From: Bacilli bacterium
GTDB taxonomy: Bacteria; Bacillota_I; Bacilli_A; RF39; UBA660
DNA: 39,015 nt
Direction: 5' to 3'
Assembly: GCA_016296435.1 (NCBI GenBank)
Contig: JAEDJI010000002.1
Span: 1-39,015, forward strand
Each line of letters begins with the position of its first letter. Position 1 is the stretch's first letter. Positions 16,443 through 26,788 of this stretch are shown piece by piece. A program made the translations under genes and the position numbers. The notes under the pieces are model-generated. The model searched no databases and was not told the origin of the DNA. It saw only the letters and a program-made list of their open reading frames with translations.

Positions 16443-16466
16443 TGTTATAATTATTATGGAAGTGAT
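16443..16466 (+). promoter_or_regulatory. Compact promoter/SD module of the pncC-polA-mutM operon
   Basis: TGTTATAAT (16443-16451) followed by TATTATGGAAGTGAT. The predicted start (about 16458) falls on the first G of the SD GGAAGTGAT, 14 bases before the ATG. The 14-base word TATAATTATTATGG recurs in front of ligA. Confidence 0.55.
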
Positions 16467-16471
16467 AAAAA

Positions 16472-16936
16472 ATGAGAGAAATAATTAACAAACTAATTTT
16501 AACTAATAAAACAATTTCTACTATGGAGTCTTGTACTGGGGGAGGACTTGCTAATGAAATAACTAGTTATGAAGATGCTTCTAAAGTACTAAAGTTTTCA
16601 GCAGTCACTTATAGTAATGAATATAAAATAAAAATGGGTGTTGATGAAGAAATAATTAATAAATATACTGTTTATAGTATACAAACAGCACATAGTATGG
16701 CTAGTTCTATTAGTCTTTATACTAATTCTAATTATGGAGTAGGAATCACAGGTAAACTAAATAAAGTAGATACGAATAATCCATATGGAGAAGATAATAT
16801 AGTATTTGTTTCTATTTTTGATAGAGATAATAATTTATATTATGATCTTGAAATTATGGTGAATAAAAGTTCACGTAAAGAAAATAAAGATGTTGTAATA
16901 AGTAAAATAATTGATAAATTACATGAAATATTATAG
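16472..16936 (+). CDS. pncC: CinA C-terminal domain protein (NMN amidohydrolase-like)
   Basis: A 154-residue stand-alone CinA-C/PncC domain, which in characterised members deamidates nicotinamide mononucleotide, a by-product of NAD-dependent DNA ligase. Family marks are MESCTGGGLANEIT near the N-terminus, FSAVTYSNEYKIKMGV, and GVGITGKLNK (usually GIAGPGG, so somewhat diverged here). The competence-related N-terminal domain of full CinA is absent. It starts a three-gene operon with polA and mutM, ten bases upstream of polA. NMN recycling would make metabolic sense close to ligA, which lies 3.7 kb downstream, but that link is inference. Confidence 0.85.
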   Translation: MREIINKLILTNKTISTMESCTGGGLANEITSYEDASKVLKFSAVTYSNEYKIKMGVDEEIINKYTVYSIQTAHSMASSISLYTNSNYGVGITGKLNKVDTNNPYGEDNIVFVSIFDRDNNLYYDLEIMVNKSSRKENKDVVISKIIDKLHEIL

Positions 16937-16945
16937 GGAGGTTCT

Positions 16946-19504
16946 ATGAAAAAAGTAATATTAATTGATGGAAACAATCTTCTTTTCAGAAGTTATTATG
17001 CAACTGCATACTCAGGAAATATTCTGAGAAACTCAAAAGGTTTTCCTACTAATGCACTATTTGGATTTATTAATATGTTAAATAAAATTATTAATGAAGA
17101 AAATCCTAATTATATGATGATTGCTTTTGATAAAGGTAAAACATTTAGACATGAAAAATATGAAGTATATAAAGATGGAAGAAAGGAAACGCCTCTAGAG
17201 TTAAAACAACAATTTCCAGTGGCAAAAGAAATAGCAAGAACAATGGGAATAAAATGTTTTGAAATTGATAATTACGAAGCTGATGATATAATAGGAACAT
17301 TTGCTAAAGAAGTAGATAAAGATGATGAGTTTATTGCTACTATTATATCAAGTGATAAAGACTTGCTACAATTAATATCTAATGATGTAGAAGTAAAACT
17401 ACTTAAAACCAATGATTATATAAGAATGAATGAAAAGACATTCTTTGATACATATGGAATAACTCCCCCTAGAATGGTTGACTTAAAATCATTGATGGGG
17501 GATTCATCAGATAATATACCTGGTGTTAAGGGAATTGGAGAAAAAACGGCTTTAAAACTATTGCATGAATATTCAACGCTTGATGGTATATATGAGAACA
17601 TAGAAAACATAAAAGGAAGTGCAAAAAATAAGTTAGAAAAATATAAAGATGATGCTTATTTTTCATATGAACTTGCAACCATATATAAAGATGTTCCTAT
17701 TGATACTAATCTTTTAAACATAAAATACGAAGGAATAACAGATGAATTTATTCCTTTACTTGAAGAATATGAATTTTATTCAATAATCAAGAAATTAGGA
17801 ATTAAAAAAGAGGAAAAAGAACTTAAATATGAAGTAAAAGATAATATTACACTTAATGATGACTTTGCATATTATATCTTAGTAAATGGTAACTATCATG
17901 ATAAAGATATTATAGGAATTGGTATATACAATGACAATATATCATGCTTTATAGATAAAGATAATTTTAAAAAACTAGATATTTTTAATAATAACAATAC
18001 TAAATATACATATGATTTAAAGAAAAATATTACACTATTTAAATACTTTAATATTTTATATGATAAAAATAATAAAGACTTAGTCCTAGAAACATATCTA
18101 TTAAATTACAATATAAAAGATGATATTAGTTATCTTACTAGTATATGTGGTGTAACTACTACTGAAGATATAACTCTTTTAAAGAAAAAAGATATTGAAA
18201 AAAATGATATAATAAAAAATACTATTGCTAAAGCAAAGTTTATTTGGGATAATAGAGATAAATTTTATAAAAAATTGAATTCTGATGAACAAAAGCTATA
18301 TCTTGATATTGAACTTCCATTAACATATGTATTATCTGATATGGAATATACTGGTGTTAATATAGACTTAGAAGTTTTAAATAAGATGAAAGAGGATTTA
18401 CAAAATAAATTAGAAGTTTTAACCAAAGATATTTATACACTAGCAGGAACTGAGTTTAACATATTAAGTCCTAAACAATTAGGAACAATTCTTTTTGATA
18501 AATTATCTATTCCGTATCCTAAAAAAATTAAAAACGATAGTTATTCTACTAGTGCAGATATACTAAATAAACTTACTAATTATGAAATAGTAGAAAAAGT
18601 ACTTACATATAGAATGCTTGCTAAATTATATAGTAATTATGCAGTAGGACTAATTGATTACATAAAAGAAGATGGAAGAATACACACTATATTTAATCAG
18701 ACATTAACAAGAACAGGAAGACTTTCCAGTACTAGTCCTAATCTTCAAAATATACCTATGAGAACAGAATATGGAAGAATGATTAGAAAAGCATTTATTT
18801 CAAGCAATGATGGATATATTTTATCTAGTGATTATTCTCAAATAGAACTAAGAGTGTTTGCTCATATGTCTAATGCTACTAACTTAATTGAAGCTTTCAA
18901 CAATAATATGGATATTCATACTAAAACTGCAATGGATATATACCATGTATCAGAAGAAGAAGTGACTCCTCTTATGAGAAGAAATGCTAAAGCAGTTAAT
19001 TTTGGTATTTTATATGGTATAAGTAGTTTTGGACTATCTGAAGATTTGAATATAAATGTAAAAGAAGCAAAAGAATTTATAGATAATTATCTTAATACAT
19101 ATACAGGTATAAAAGACTATATGGAAAGTCTAAAAAAAGATGCTTATCAAAATGGTTATGTTAAGACATTATTTGGAAGAACAAGAATAATAGATGAATT
19201 AAAAAATAGTAATTACATAATAAGACAAAGTGGAGAAAGAATGGCACTTAATACTCCAATTCAAGGAACAAGTGCTGATATCTTGAAAAAAGCAATGATA
19301 GAAATATATGATTTATTCAGTGAAAAGAAATTAAAATCTAAAATGATTATTCAAGTACATGATGAATTAGTTTTTGATGTTTATAAAGATGAAAAAGAAG
19401 TTGTAGAACAAATAGTAAAAGAAAAAATGGAAAATGTATATAAATTAAATGTTCCTTTAAAAGTAGATATAAACATTGGAACTAGTTGGTATGAGGCTAA
19501 ATAA
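16946..19504 (+). CDS. polA: DNA polymerase I
   Basis: Repair and Okazaki-fragment polymerase, 852 residues. The 5'-3' flap nuclease domain (1-290) has LIDGNNLLFRSYYA, YEADDIIGT, SSDKDLLQL and GDSSDNIPGVKGIGEKTA. The middle domain (about 300-450) has the place of the proofreading exonuclease, but I find no DxE or other DEDD residues (YILVNGNYHDKDIIGIG, TKYTYDLKKN), so it is probably inactive, as in Bacillus Pol I. The polymerase domain carries motif A DYSQIELRVFAH (from Asp628), the O helix RRNAKAVNFGILYG (about 678) and motif C QVHDELVFDV (about 803). SD GGGAGG; its stop overlaps the mutM start (TAATG). Confidence 0.98.
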   Translation: MKKVILIDGNNLLFRSYYATAYSGNILRNSKGFPTNALFGFINMLNKIINEENPNYMMIAFDKGKTFRHEKYEVYKDGRKETPLELKQQFPVAKEIARTMGIKCFEIDNYEADDIIGTFAKEVDKDDEFIATIISSDKDLLQLISNDVEVKLLKTNDYIRMNEKTFFDTYGITPPRMVDLKSLMGDSSDNIPGVKGIGEKTALKLLHEYSTLDGIYENIENIKGSAKNKLEKYKDDAYFSYELATIYKDVPIDTNLLNIKYEGITDEFIPLLEEYEFYSIIKKLGIKKEEKELKYEVKDNITLNDDFAYYILVNGNYHDKDIIGIGIYNDNISCFIDKDNFKKLDIFNNNNTKYTYDLKKNITLFKYFNILYDKNNKDLVLETYLLNYNIKDDISYLTSICGVTTTEDITLLKKKDIEKNDIIKNTIAKAKFIWDNRDKFYKKLNSDEQKLYLDIELPLTYVLSDMEYTGVNIDLEVLNKMKEDLQNKLEVLTKDIYTLAGTEFNILSPKQLGTILFDKLSIPYPKKIKNDSYSTSADILNKLTNYEIVEKVLTYRMLAKLYSNYAVGLIDYIKEDGRIHTIFNQTLTRTGRLSSTSPNLQNIPMRTEYGRMIRKAFISSNDGYILSSDYSQIELRVFAHMSNATNLIEAFNNNMDIHTKTAMDIYHVSEEEVTPLMRRNAKAVNFGILYGISSFGLSEDLNINVKEAKEFIDNYLNTYTGIKDYMESLKKDAYQNGYVKTLFGRTRIIDELKNSNYIIRQSGERMALNTPIQGTSADILKKAMIEIYDLFSEKKLKSKMIIQVHDELVFDVYKDEKEVVEQIVKEKMENVYKLNVPLKVDINIGTSWYEAK

Positions 19505-20325
19505 TGCCGGAACTTCCAGAAGTAGAAACAGTTAGAAAGCAACTACTTAGAAATCTGCAATATAAAACTATTAAAAGTATAAATATAATTCATAATAATG
19601 TATTTGAAAATCAAGATATAAATGAAGTTAAAATAAATATACGAAATCAAACAATAAATGATATTAAAAGAAGAGGAAAATGGTTAATATTTGAACTAGA
19701 TAATTATGATTTACTTAGTCATTTAAGAATGGAAGGAAAATATTTTTATAGAAAACCAAATGATAAAGTAGAAAAACATGAATTAGTAATATTTAATATA
19801 GATGATACATTTGAATTAAGATATAAAGATACTAGAAAATTTGGTAAAATGTATTTAGTAAATAAAGATGATTTATATAAAAATTCTCCACTTACTAAAT
19901 TAGGACTAGAACCTTGGGATGATAATCTTACTATAAATTATTTAAAAGATAAGTATAAAAATAAGAAACTACCTATTAAAACAGTTCTTTTAGATCAAAG
20001 TATAATAACCGGAATAGGTAATATTTATGCTGATGAAATACTGTTTTTATCAAAAATAAATCCTCATAAAAAATGTAGTGAATTGAATGATAAAGAGTTA
20101 AAACTTATAATAGAAAACACTAGAAATGTACTAGAAAAAGCAATAAAAGAAGGTGGGACTACTATAAGAAGTTATACATCTGAGGAAGGTGTATCGGGAA
20201 GATTTCAAAATAATTTATTAGTGCATAAAAGAGAAAATGAAAAATGCTTTGTATGTAATAATATAATTATAAGGGATAAAATTGGAGGAAGAAGTACATA
20301 TTATTGTAATAAATGTCAAAAATAA
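19504..20325 (+). CDS. mutM: Formamidopyrimidine-DNA glycosylase
   Basis: Base-excision repair enzyme that removes 8-oxoguanine and formamidopyrimidines and nicks the DNA. The 273-residue protein is of normal length. The N-terminus MPELPEVETV gives the catalytic Pro2 and Glu3; Lys59 is in KRRGKWLIF; LLDQSIITGIGNIYADEIL is the helix-two-turn-helix; the zinc finger is Cys248, Cys251, Cys268 and Cys271. The ATG shares one base with the polA stop, so it is translationally coupled. In many Firmicutes the next gene is coaE; here the following 280 bases are non-coding. Confidence 0.97.
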   Translation: MPELPEVETVRKQLLRNLQYKTIKSINIIHNNVFENQDINEVKINIRNQTINDIKRRGKWLIFELDNYDLLSHLRMEGKYFYRKPNDKVEKHELVIFNIDDTFELRYKDTRKFGKMYLVNKDDLYKNSPLTKLGLEPWDDNLTINYLKDKYKNKKLPIKTVLLDQSIITGIGNIYADEILFLSKINPHKKCSELNDKELKLIIENTRNVLEKAIKEGGTTIRSYTSEEGVSGRFQNNLLVHKRENEKCFVCNNIIIRDKIGGRSTYYCNKCQK

Positions 20326-20526
20326 AACGTTTCAATAAGGATGCTTTTAAAGATATAATACAAATGAAAAAAATTAAAATTGTACTTTAACTAATGATAA
20401 CACTTATATTGATACTTATATGATGAAAAATATGTTAATCCCATAGTAAATATGGTCTTAATGCTAACTAATACAATGTTTTAATAATATTTGTTCTTAC
20501 TTGGTTTTAACTATTTAATAATATAT

Positions 20527-20559
20527 AAAGAATTAATAATTACATTATTGGTTCTTTTT
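20527..20559 (+). terminator. Terminator before ligA
   Basis: AAGAATTAATAA pairs with TTATTGGTTCTT (two G-U pairs) around TTACA, followed by T's. It most likely ends the pncC-polA-mutM transcript. Confidence 0.65.
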
Positions 20560-20561
20560 AA

Positions 20562-23020
<2,459 letters not shown>

Positions 23021-23080
23021 TTTTTTAAAAAGATTGAATGTGTAAAAAATTCTGTCTAAGATATCTAACCATGATAATTT

Positions 23081-23103
23081 GGAACTTTTTATAGTTCCTT
23101 TTT
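23081..23103 (+). terminator. Terminator after ligA-prepilin
   Basis: GGAACT (23081-23086) pairs with AGTTCC (23093-23098), followed by five T's. Confidence 0.8.
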
Positions 23104-23167
23104 ATTTTCTTTCCTTTAATAAAAGCACAAATATTTTTTAAATTATATAGTTTTTTGCAATTATATT

Positions 23168-23176
23168 TGTTATAAT
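23168..23176 (+). promoter_or_regulatory. Extended -10 promoter of the HerA-like gene
   Basis: TGTTATAAT at 23168-23176; the SD AGGGG follows and the ATG is at 23205. I see no good -35. Confidence 0.5.
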
Positions 23177-23204
23177 TATCTTATAGTAAAAGGGGATTGA
23201 TAAA

Positions 23205-24956
23205 ATGATAGGGAAAATAAAAGATATAGTGCAGGATACTATAACAGTAGAACTTGCGATTGATATTGATAAACAACCTAATTTAATAAACGTTCATGTC
23301 ATATTTGAATGGGACTTAAAAAAAGTAGTCGGAGAAATTACTGATATGAATAAACAAGAAGCAAAAGTTATGTTACTTGGAGAAATAGTAGATAATAAAT
23401 TTCTACCTGGTATTGATAAAAAGCCTTCTTTTAAATCAGTTGTTAGGATAATTACAATCGAAGAACTTGCTTTAGTATTAGGATCTCAAGAAGAACAAAA
23501 AGATACTATGTATTTTGGTGAATCTAGTATTTATGATAACTATAAAATAAATGTTGCTTTTAATGACTTTTTTAATCATCATTTTTCTATATTAGGTAAT
23601 ACCGGATCTGGTAAATCATTTGCAACAGCAAGACTTATTCAAAATATATTTGAAAAAACAAATCCTCCGAAAGGTGCAAACATTTTTATATTTGATACTT
23701 ATGGTGAATATGTAAATGCCTTCGCAGGTAGTAAAAATCCTAATATTCATTTTATTAATTATACAACTGATCCTACTGCAAGACCTGAAAAAATACTAAA
23801 AATTCCAATATATTTAATGAAAGCAGATGATTTAGCAATACTTCTTAATGCTGATTCTGTTAATCAAATTCCAATAATAGAAAAAGCATTAAAGTTAGTT
23901 TGTATATTTAAAAAATCCGGAGATGTTGCACTTCAGTATCAAAATGATATTCTAGCAAGGGCTATACTTGATATTATGATAAGTGGAGAAAAAGCAAGTA
24001 CTATGAGGGATCAAATTACAGCAATTTTAACAAATTTCTTTACAGTAGATTTAAATCTTGATGCTAAAATATTTCAAATAGGTTATACAAGGCCATTAAA
24101 ACAATGTTTATATGTAGATAACACTGGTAAAATGCCTGATATGGAATTGGTAATAGAATTTATAAAAAAATTTATTACTCCAGGACTTGAACTACCTAAT
24201 CCTGATGGTAAAACACACTATACTTTAAAGGACTTAGAAATAGCCATGGACTTTGCATTAATATCTGAGGGAGTATTATCAAATGATAAAGTATTTGAAT
24301 ATGGTAACATCCTTAGTGTTAGACTTCATAATCTTGCAGGAAGTGATTCAAGAAAATATTTTGATTTTAATAAATTTATGGAAAGAGATGAATATATTAA
24401 ACTACTTCTTACAGATGAAACAGGTACAAATAAATGCCAATTAGTTAATTTTAATATTAACTATGTGACAGAGCAAATGGCGAAAGCTATGACTAAAATT
24501 CTTTCTAAAATGATTTATGAAAATTCAGTAAAAATAAAAGATAGAGCATCAATTACTTATCATATAATAATGGAAGAAGCTCATAGATATGTTCAAAATG
24601 ATAATGATACTAAATTACTTGGTTATAATATTTTTGATCGTATTGCTAAAGAGGGACGTAAATATGGTGTTTTATTAGGACTTATTTCACAAAGACCTAC
24701 AGAACTTAGTGATACAGCTATTTCGCAATGTAGTAATTTCATAATATTTAGAACATACCATCCAAGAGATCTAGAATATATAAAAAGTATGGTTCCAAAT
24801 GTCTCTACTGAAATAGTAAGACATTTAAAAACATTACAACCAGGAAATTGTATTGTATTTGGTAGTGCTTTTAAAGTACCAATAGCACTAAGATTAGATA
24901 AACCAAACCCAGAACCATTAAGTAATAATGCTGATATAATGAAATCTTGGTTCTAA
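23205..24956 (+). CDS. HerA/FtsK-type ATPase (DUF87 helicase-like)
   Basis: A 583-residue ATPase. The N-terminal 100 residues are beta-rich, as in the HAS-barrel of HerA. Walker A is GNTGSGKS (131-138), followed by FIFDTYGEY, typical of HerA/VirB4-like hexameric motors. Walker B is IIMEEAHRYV (about 452-461), and the region LGLISQRPTELSDTAISQCS with FRTYHPRDLEYIKSMVP matches the sensor and arginine-finger end of the family. HerA pumps DNA with the nuclease NurA in archaea and bacteria, and related motors serve defence systems with Sir2-like or other nucleases. Neither NurA nor another nuclease is adjacent, so a stand-alone role or a remote partner must be assumed. Confidence 0.85.
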   Translation: MIGKIKDIVQDTITVELAIDIDKQPNLINVHVIFEWDLKKVVGEITDMNKQEAKVMLLGEIVDNKFLPGIDKKPSFKSVVRIITIEELALVLGSQEEQKDTMYFGESSIYDNYKINVAFNDFFNHHFSILGNTGSGKSFATARLIQNIFEKTNPPKGANIFIFDTYGEYVNAFAGSKNPNIHFINYTTDPTARPEKILKIPIYLMKADDLAILLNADSVNQIPIIEKALKLVCIFKKSGDVALQYQNDILARAILDIMISGEKASTMRDQITAILTNFFTVDLNLDAKIFQIGYTRPLKQCLYVDNTGKMPDMELVIEFIKKFITPGLELPNPDGKTHYTLKDLEIAMDFALISEGVLSNDKVFEYGNILSVRLHNLAGSDSRKYFDFNKFMERDEYIKLLLTDETGTNKCQLVNFNINYVTEQMAKAMTKILSKMIYENSVKIKDRASITYHIIMEEAHRYVQNDNDTKLLGYNIFDRIAKEGRKYGVLLGLISQRPTELSDTAISQCSNFIIFRTYHPRDLEYIKSMVPNVSTEIVRHLKTLQPGNCIVFGSAFKVPIALRLDKPNPEPLSNNADIMKSWF

Positions 24957-24974
24957 AAGATTTATATATATATT
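24947..24974 (+). promoter_or_regulatory. Possible promoter overlapping the end of the HerA-like gene
   Basis: TTGGTT (24947-24952, in the last codons), 16 bases, TATATT (24969-24974). Predicted start is about 24980, exactly where a hairpin begins. Confidence 0.3.
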
Positions 24975-24979
24975 GATGC

Positions 24980-25072
24980 GACGCTTTTCTATATTAGAGA
25001 GACGTCATTAACTGTGTCTGATAATTAAAAATCTTATAAAAAAGCTTAACTTCAATTAGTTAAGTTTTTTAT
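24980..25072 (+). ncRNA. Candidate structured RNA or 3' leader
   Basis: Hairpin 1: GACGCTTTTCT (24980-24990) pairs with AGAGAGACGTC (24996-25006), one mismatch and two G-U pairs, loop ATATT. A 35-base linker follows, then a terminator: CTTAACT (25045-25051) with AGTTAAG (25058-25064), flanked by A's and T's. The region has no reading frame and its first hairpin holds GC-richer words than the surroundings. It could be an independent small RNA or just the 3' end of the HerA-like message. Confidence 0.3.
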
Positions 25073-25082
25073 TTACTATCTG

Positions 25083-25111
25083 TTGCTTATTTTTTGGTTT
25101 TATCATATAAT
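25083..25111 (+). promoter_or_regulatory. Promoter of the 360-residue hypothetical gene
   Basis: TTGCTT (25083-25088), 17 bases, TATAAT (25106-25111), then the SD GAGGTGAT and ATG 25136. Confidence 0.6.
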
Positions 25112-25135
25112 AAAGTCATTATTTGAGGTGATTTT

Positions 25136-26218
25136 ATGTTAACAACAGAATTTTATTTTTATATTGATAATAATATAGGAAAGATAATGAAAAAAATTAA
25201 AAATACTAAACCTGATTATAATGGCGATGAAAGAAGATCATTGGATTATATTTTGGATTATTTACTTGATAATTATTTATATAATGCTATTGATTTAGAG
25301 GAATATATTAAGAGTGTTAAAAATTTTCCTGTTTTAAAAATTGCATCTTTTGCTAAGGATAATGGTTATGATGAGTTACTAGTTTTTATGTTAAATTATA
25401 CTTCGGAAAAAGAATTATTAATATCTTATCTTAGTGCTAGTATTCCTTCGGTTTTACTTTATAATATAGAAACATACTTTATTAAGTCTAATTTATTTAA
25501 TGAGGAACAAGTTGATAAATTATCTGATAGTATTATAGGGTTTAATAATCCTAATTATATATTTGAGTTAATAAAACTTATATCTTTTAGAAATACTTTT
25601 TCTACTAAAAAAGCAATTGATAAGTTAATTGAACTTGGTAGTTATAATACTTTGATAAGAGTTATTGAGGAAGTGGATGGTATAGATAAAGAGTATATAA
25701 TTAGTAGGATGTATAATAATGGTTTTAATAGTTCACTTATTGCAATAATAAATAATAATGAACTAGAAGAACCACTTAAGAATGTGCTTAATAATATGTT
25801 AGAAGCAGATGATGTTTCTAAATTGAAAAGTTTTAAAGATAATTTTCCTGATATAATTAGTTATAATTCTTCTTTACTTGATGAAGAAGCAGATGTTTTT
25901 GTTAAATATCCATATGAGGAAATAATTGATTATAATACTAATAAGAGTACTGGTTATGTTGTTAATGAAGTTTTATATGAAAAGGCTAAGGATTTAGGTG
26001 TTCTTTGTACTTTGATGTGTGATAAGAGTGGTGCTGATTTTTTAATATCTTATATGCTTGATGATGATGATGTAAGGGTTGATGTTTTGCTTCCTAGATA
26101 TAAAACATTTATAAGTGAGAAATATAGTGATTTAGAGTATGCTAGGGCTTGTGATTTGTCTTATAATCATTCTATTGATAAGTTAAGTAAGAATAAAAAT
26201 CTTAAAAAAACTATGTAA
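25136..26218 (+). CDS. Hypothetical protein, helical, 360 residues
   Basis: I do not recognise this protein. It has no signal peptide or membrane helix and reads as a series of amphipathic helices, e.g. LDYILDYLLDNYLYNAIDLEE, FELIKLISFRN and KKAIDKLIELGSYNTLIRVI, which suggests a HEAT-like or other all-helical repeat fold in the cytoplasm. The C-terminal part is more compact (VLCTLMCDKSGADFLISYML, DVLLPRYKTFI). SD GAGGTGAT, own promoter, own terminator. Codon choice uses more GTT/GAT/TTT than the repair genes but is not foreign. It lies just before the dcw cluster. Confidence 0.65.
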   Translation: MLTTEFYFYIDNNIGKIMKKIKNTKPDYNGDERRSLDYILDYLLDNYLYNAIDLEEYIKSVKNFPVLKIASFAKDNGYDELLVFMLNYTSEKELLISYLSASIPSVLLYNIETYFIKSNLFNEEQVDKLSDSIIGFNNPNYIFELIKLISFRNTFSTKKAIDKLIELGSYNTLIRVIEEVDGIDKEYIISRMYNNGFNSSLIAIINNNELEEPLKNVLNNMLEADDVSKLKSFKDNFPDIISYNSSLLDEEADVFVKYPYEEIIDYNTNKSTGYVVNEVLYEKAKDLGVLCTLMCDKSGADFLISYMLDDDDVRVDVLLPRYKTFISEKYSDLEYARACDLSYNHSIDKLSKNKNLKKTM

Positions 26219-26224
26219 AGTAAT

Positions 26225-26250
26225 ACAAGTGTTGACAAACGCTTGTTTTT
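26225..26250 (+). terminator. Terminator after the hypothetical gene
   Basis: ACAAGTG (26225-26231) pairs with CGCTTGT (26240-26246), loop TTGACAAA, then T's. Confidence 0.8.
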
Positions 26251-26286
26251 GTTTGCTTTTTTTTTATTTTTTTTTATAAAAAAATA

Positions 26287-26315
26287 TAGACAACTAAAAG
26301 ATATAGAAGTAAAAT
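26287..26315 (+). promoter_or_regulatory. mraZ promoter
   Basis: TAGACA (26287-26292), 17 bases, TAAAAT (26310-26315). A long T/A tract at 26256-26285 precedes it and could act as an UP element. The predicted start, about 26322, lies inside the MraZ boxes. Confidence 0.6.
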
Positions 26316-26350
26316 TGTGGTAGACAGTGGATAATAGTGGTAGAAAGTGG
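26315..26350 (+). promoter_or_regulatory. Four MraZ-type boxes, 10-bp period
   Basis: GTGG occurs at 26317, 26327, 26337 and 26347, each ten bases apart and each preceded by A or T (three times as AGTGG). MraZ binds direct repeats containing a TGGG or AGTGG core upstream of its own operon in E. coli and mollicutes, so this is most likely its autoregulatory operator. Box 4 runs into the SD (GGTGAT) and the array covers the transcription start, so binding should block initiation. Confidence 0.8.
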
Positions 26351-26358
26351 TGATTTCT

Positions 26359-26787
26359 ATGTTGATGGGTGAATTTCATCATAATATTGATGAAAAAGGA
26401 AGAATAATAATTCCTTCAAAACTACGTGATGATTTAGGAAGTAAAATTATTGTAACACGTGGATTGGATAGTTGTTTGTTTTTATACTCAGAAGAACAAT
26501 GGAAAGTTATTGTTTCTAAGTTACAAACATTACCATTTACTAAGAAAGATGCTAGAAATTTCACTAGAATATTTTTGTCCGGTGCCACTGTTTGTGATTT
26601 TGATAAACAAGGAAGAATTAAACTAACAGCACAACTTTGTAGTTATGCCTCACTTGATAAAGAATGCATTGTTCTTGGTGTAAATGACAGATTAGAAATA
26701 TGGGCAAAAGATAAATGGGATAGTTTCTTTGATTCAAATAAGGAGATTTTATCTGATTTAGCAGACCATCTATTTGAGGGTGATTGA
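26359..26787 (+). CDS. mraZ: Transcriptional regulator MraZ
   Basis: MraZ is an AbrB-fold ring-forming DNA-binding protein that represses its own division and cell-wall operon. The 142-residue protein starts at ATG 26359 (MLMGEFHHNIDEKGRIIIPS), which equals the conserved family start; GTG codons upstream fall in the MraZ boxes and SD. Two AbrB-like halves are visible: EKGRIIIPSKLRDDLG and KQGRIKLTAQLCSYASLDKE. KKDARNFTRIFLSGATVCDF is the family signature between them. It uses TGA as stop; rsmH starts two bases later. Confidence 0.97.
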   Translation: MLMGEFHHNIDEKGRIIIPSKLRDDLGSKIIVTRGLDSCLFLYSEEQWKVIVSKLQTLPFTKKDARNFTRIFLSGATVCDFDKQGRIKLTAQLCSYASLDKECIVLGVNDRLEIWAKDKWDSFFDSNKEILSDLADHLFEGD

Positions 26788-26788
26788 T

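Noticed and set aside
26256..26285. Poly-T/poly-A tract as a phase-variable switch for mraZ
   Set aside because: It is interrupted by other bases and lies upstream of the -35, so an UP-element role is more likely.
26347..26358. GTG start for mraZ
   Set aside because: These codons are the fourth MraZ box and the SD.
26379..26588. Minus-strand frame opposite mraZ
   Set aside because: Antisense shadow of a clearly coding gene, with no SD or family match.
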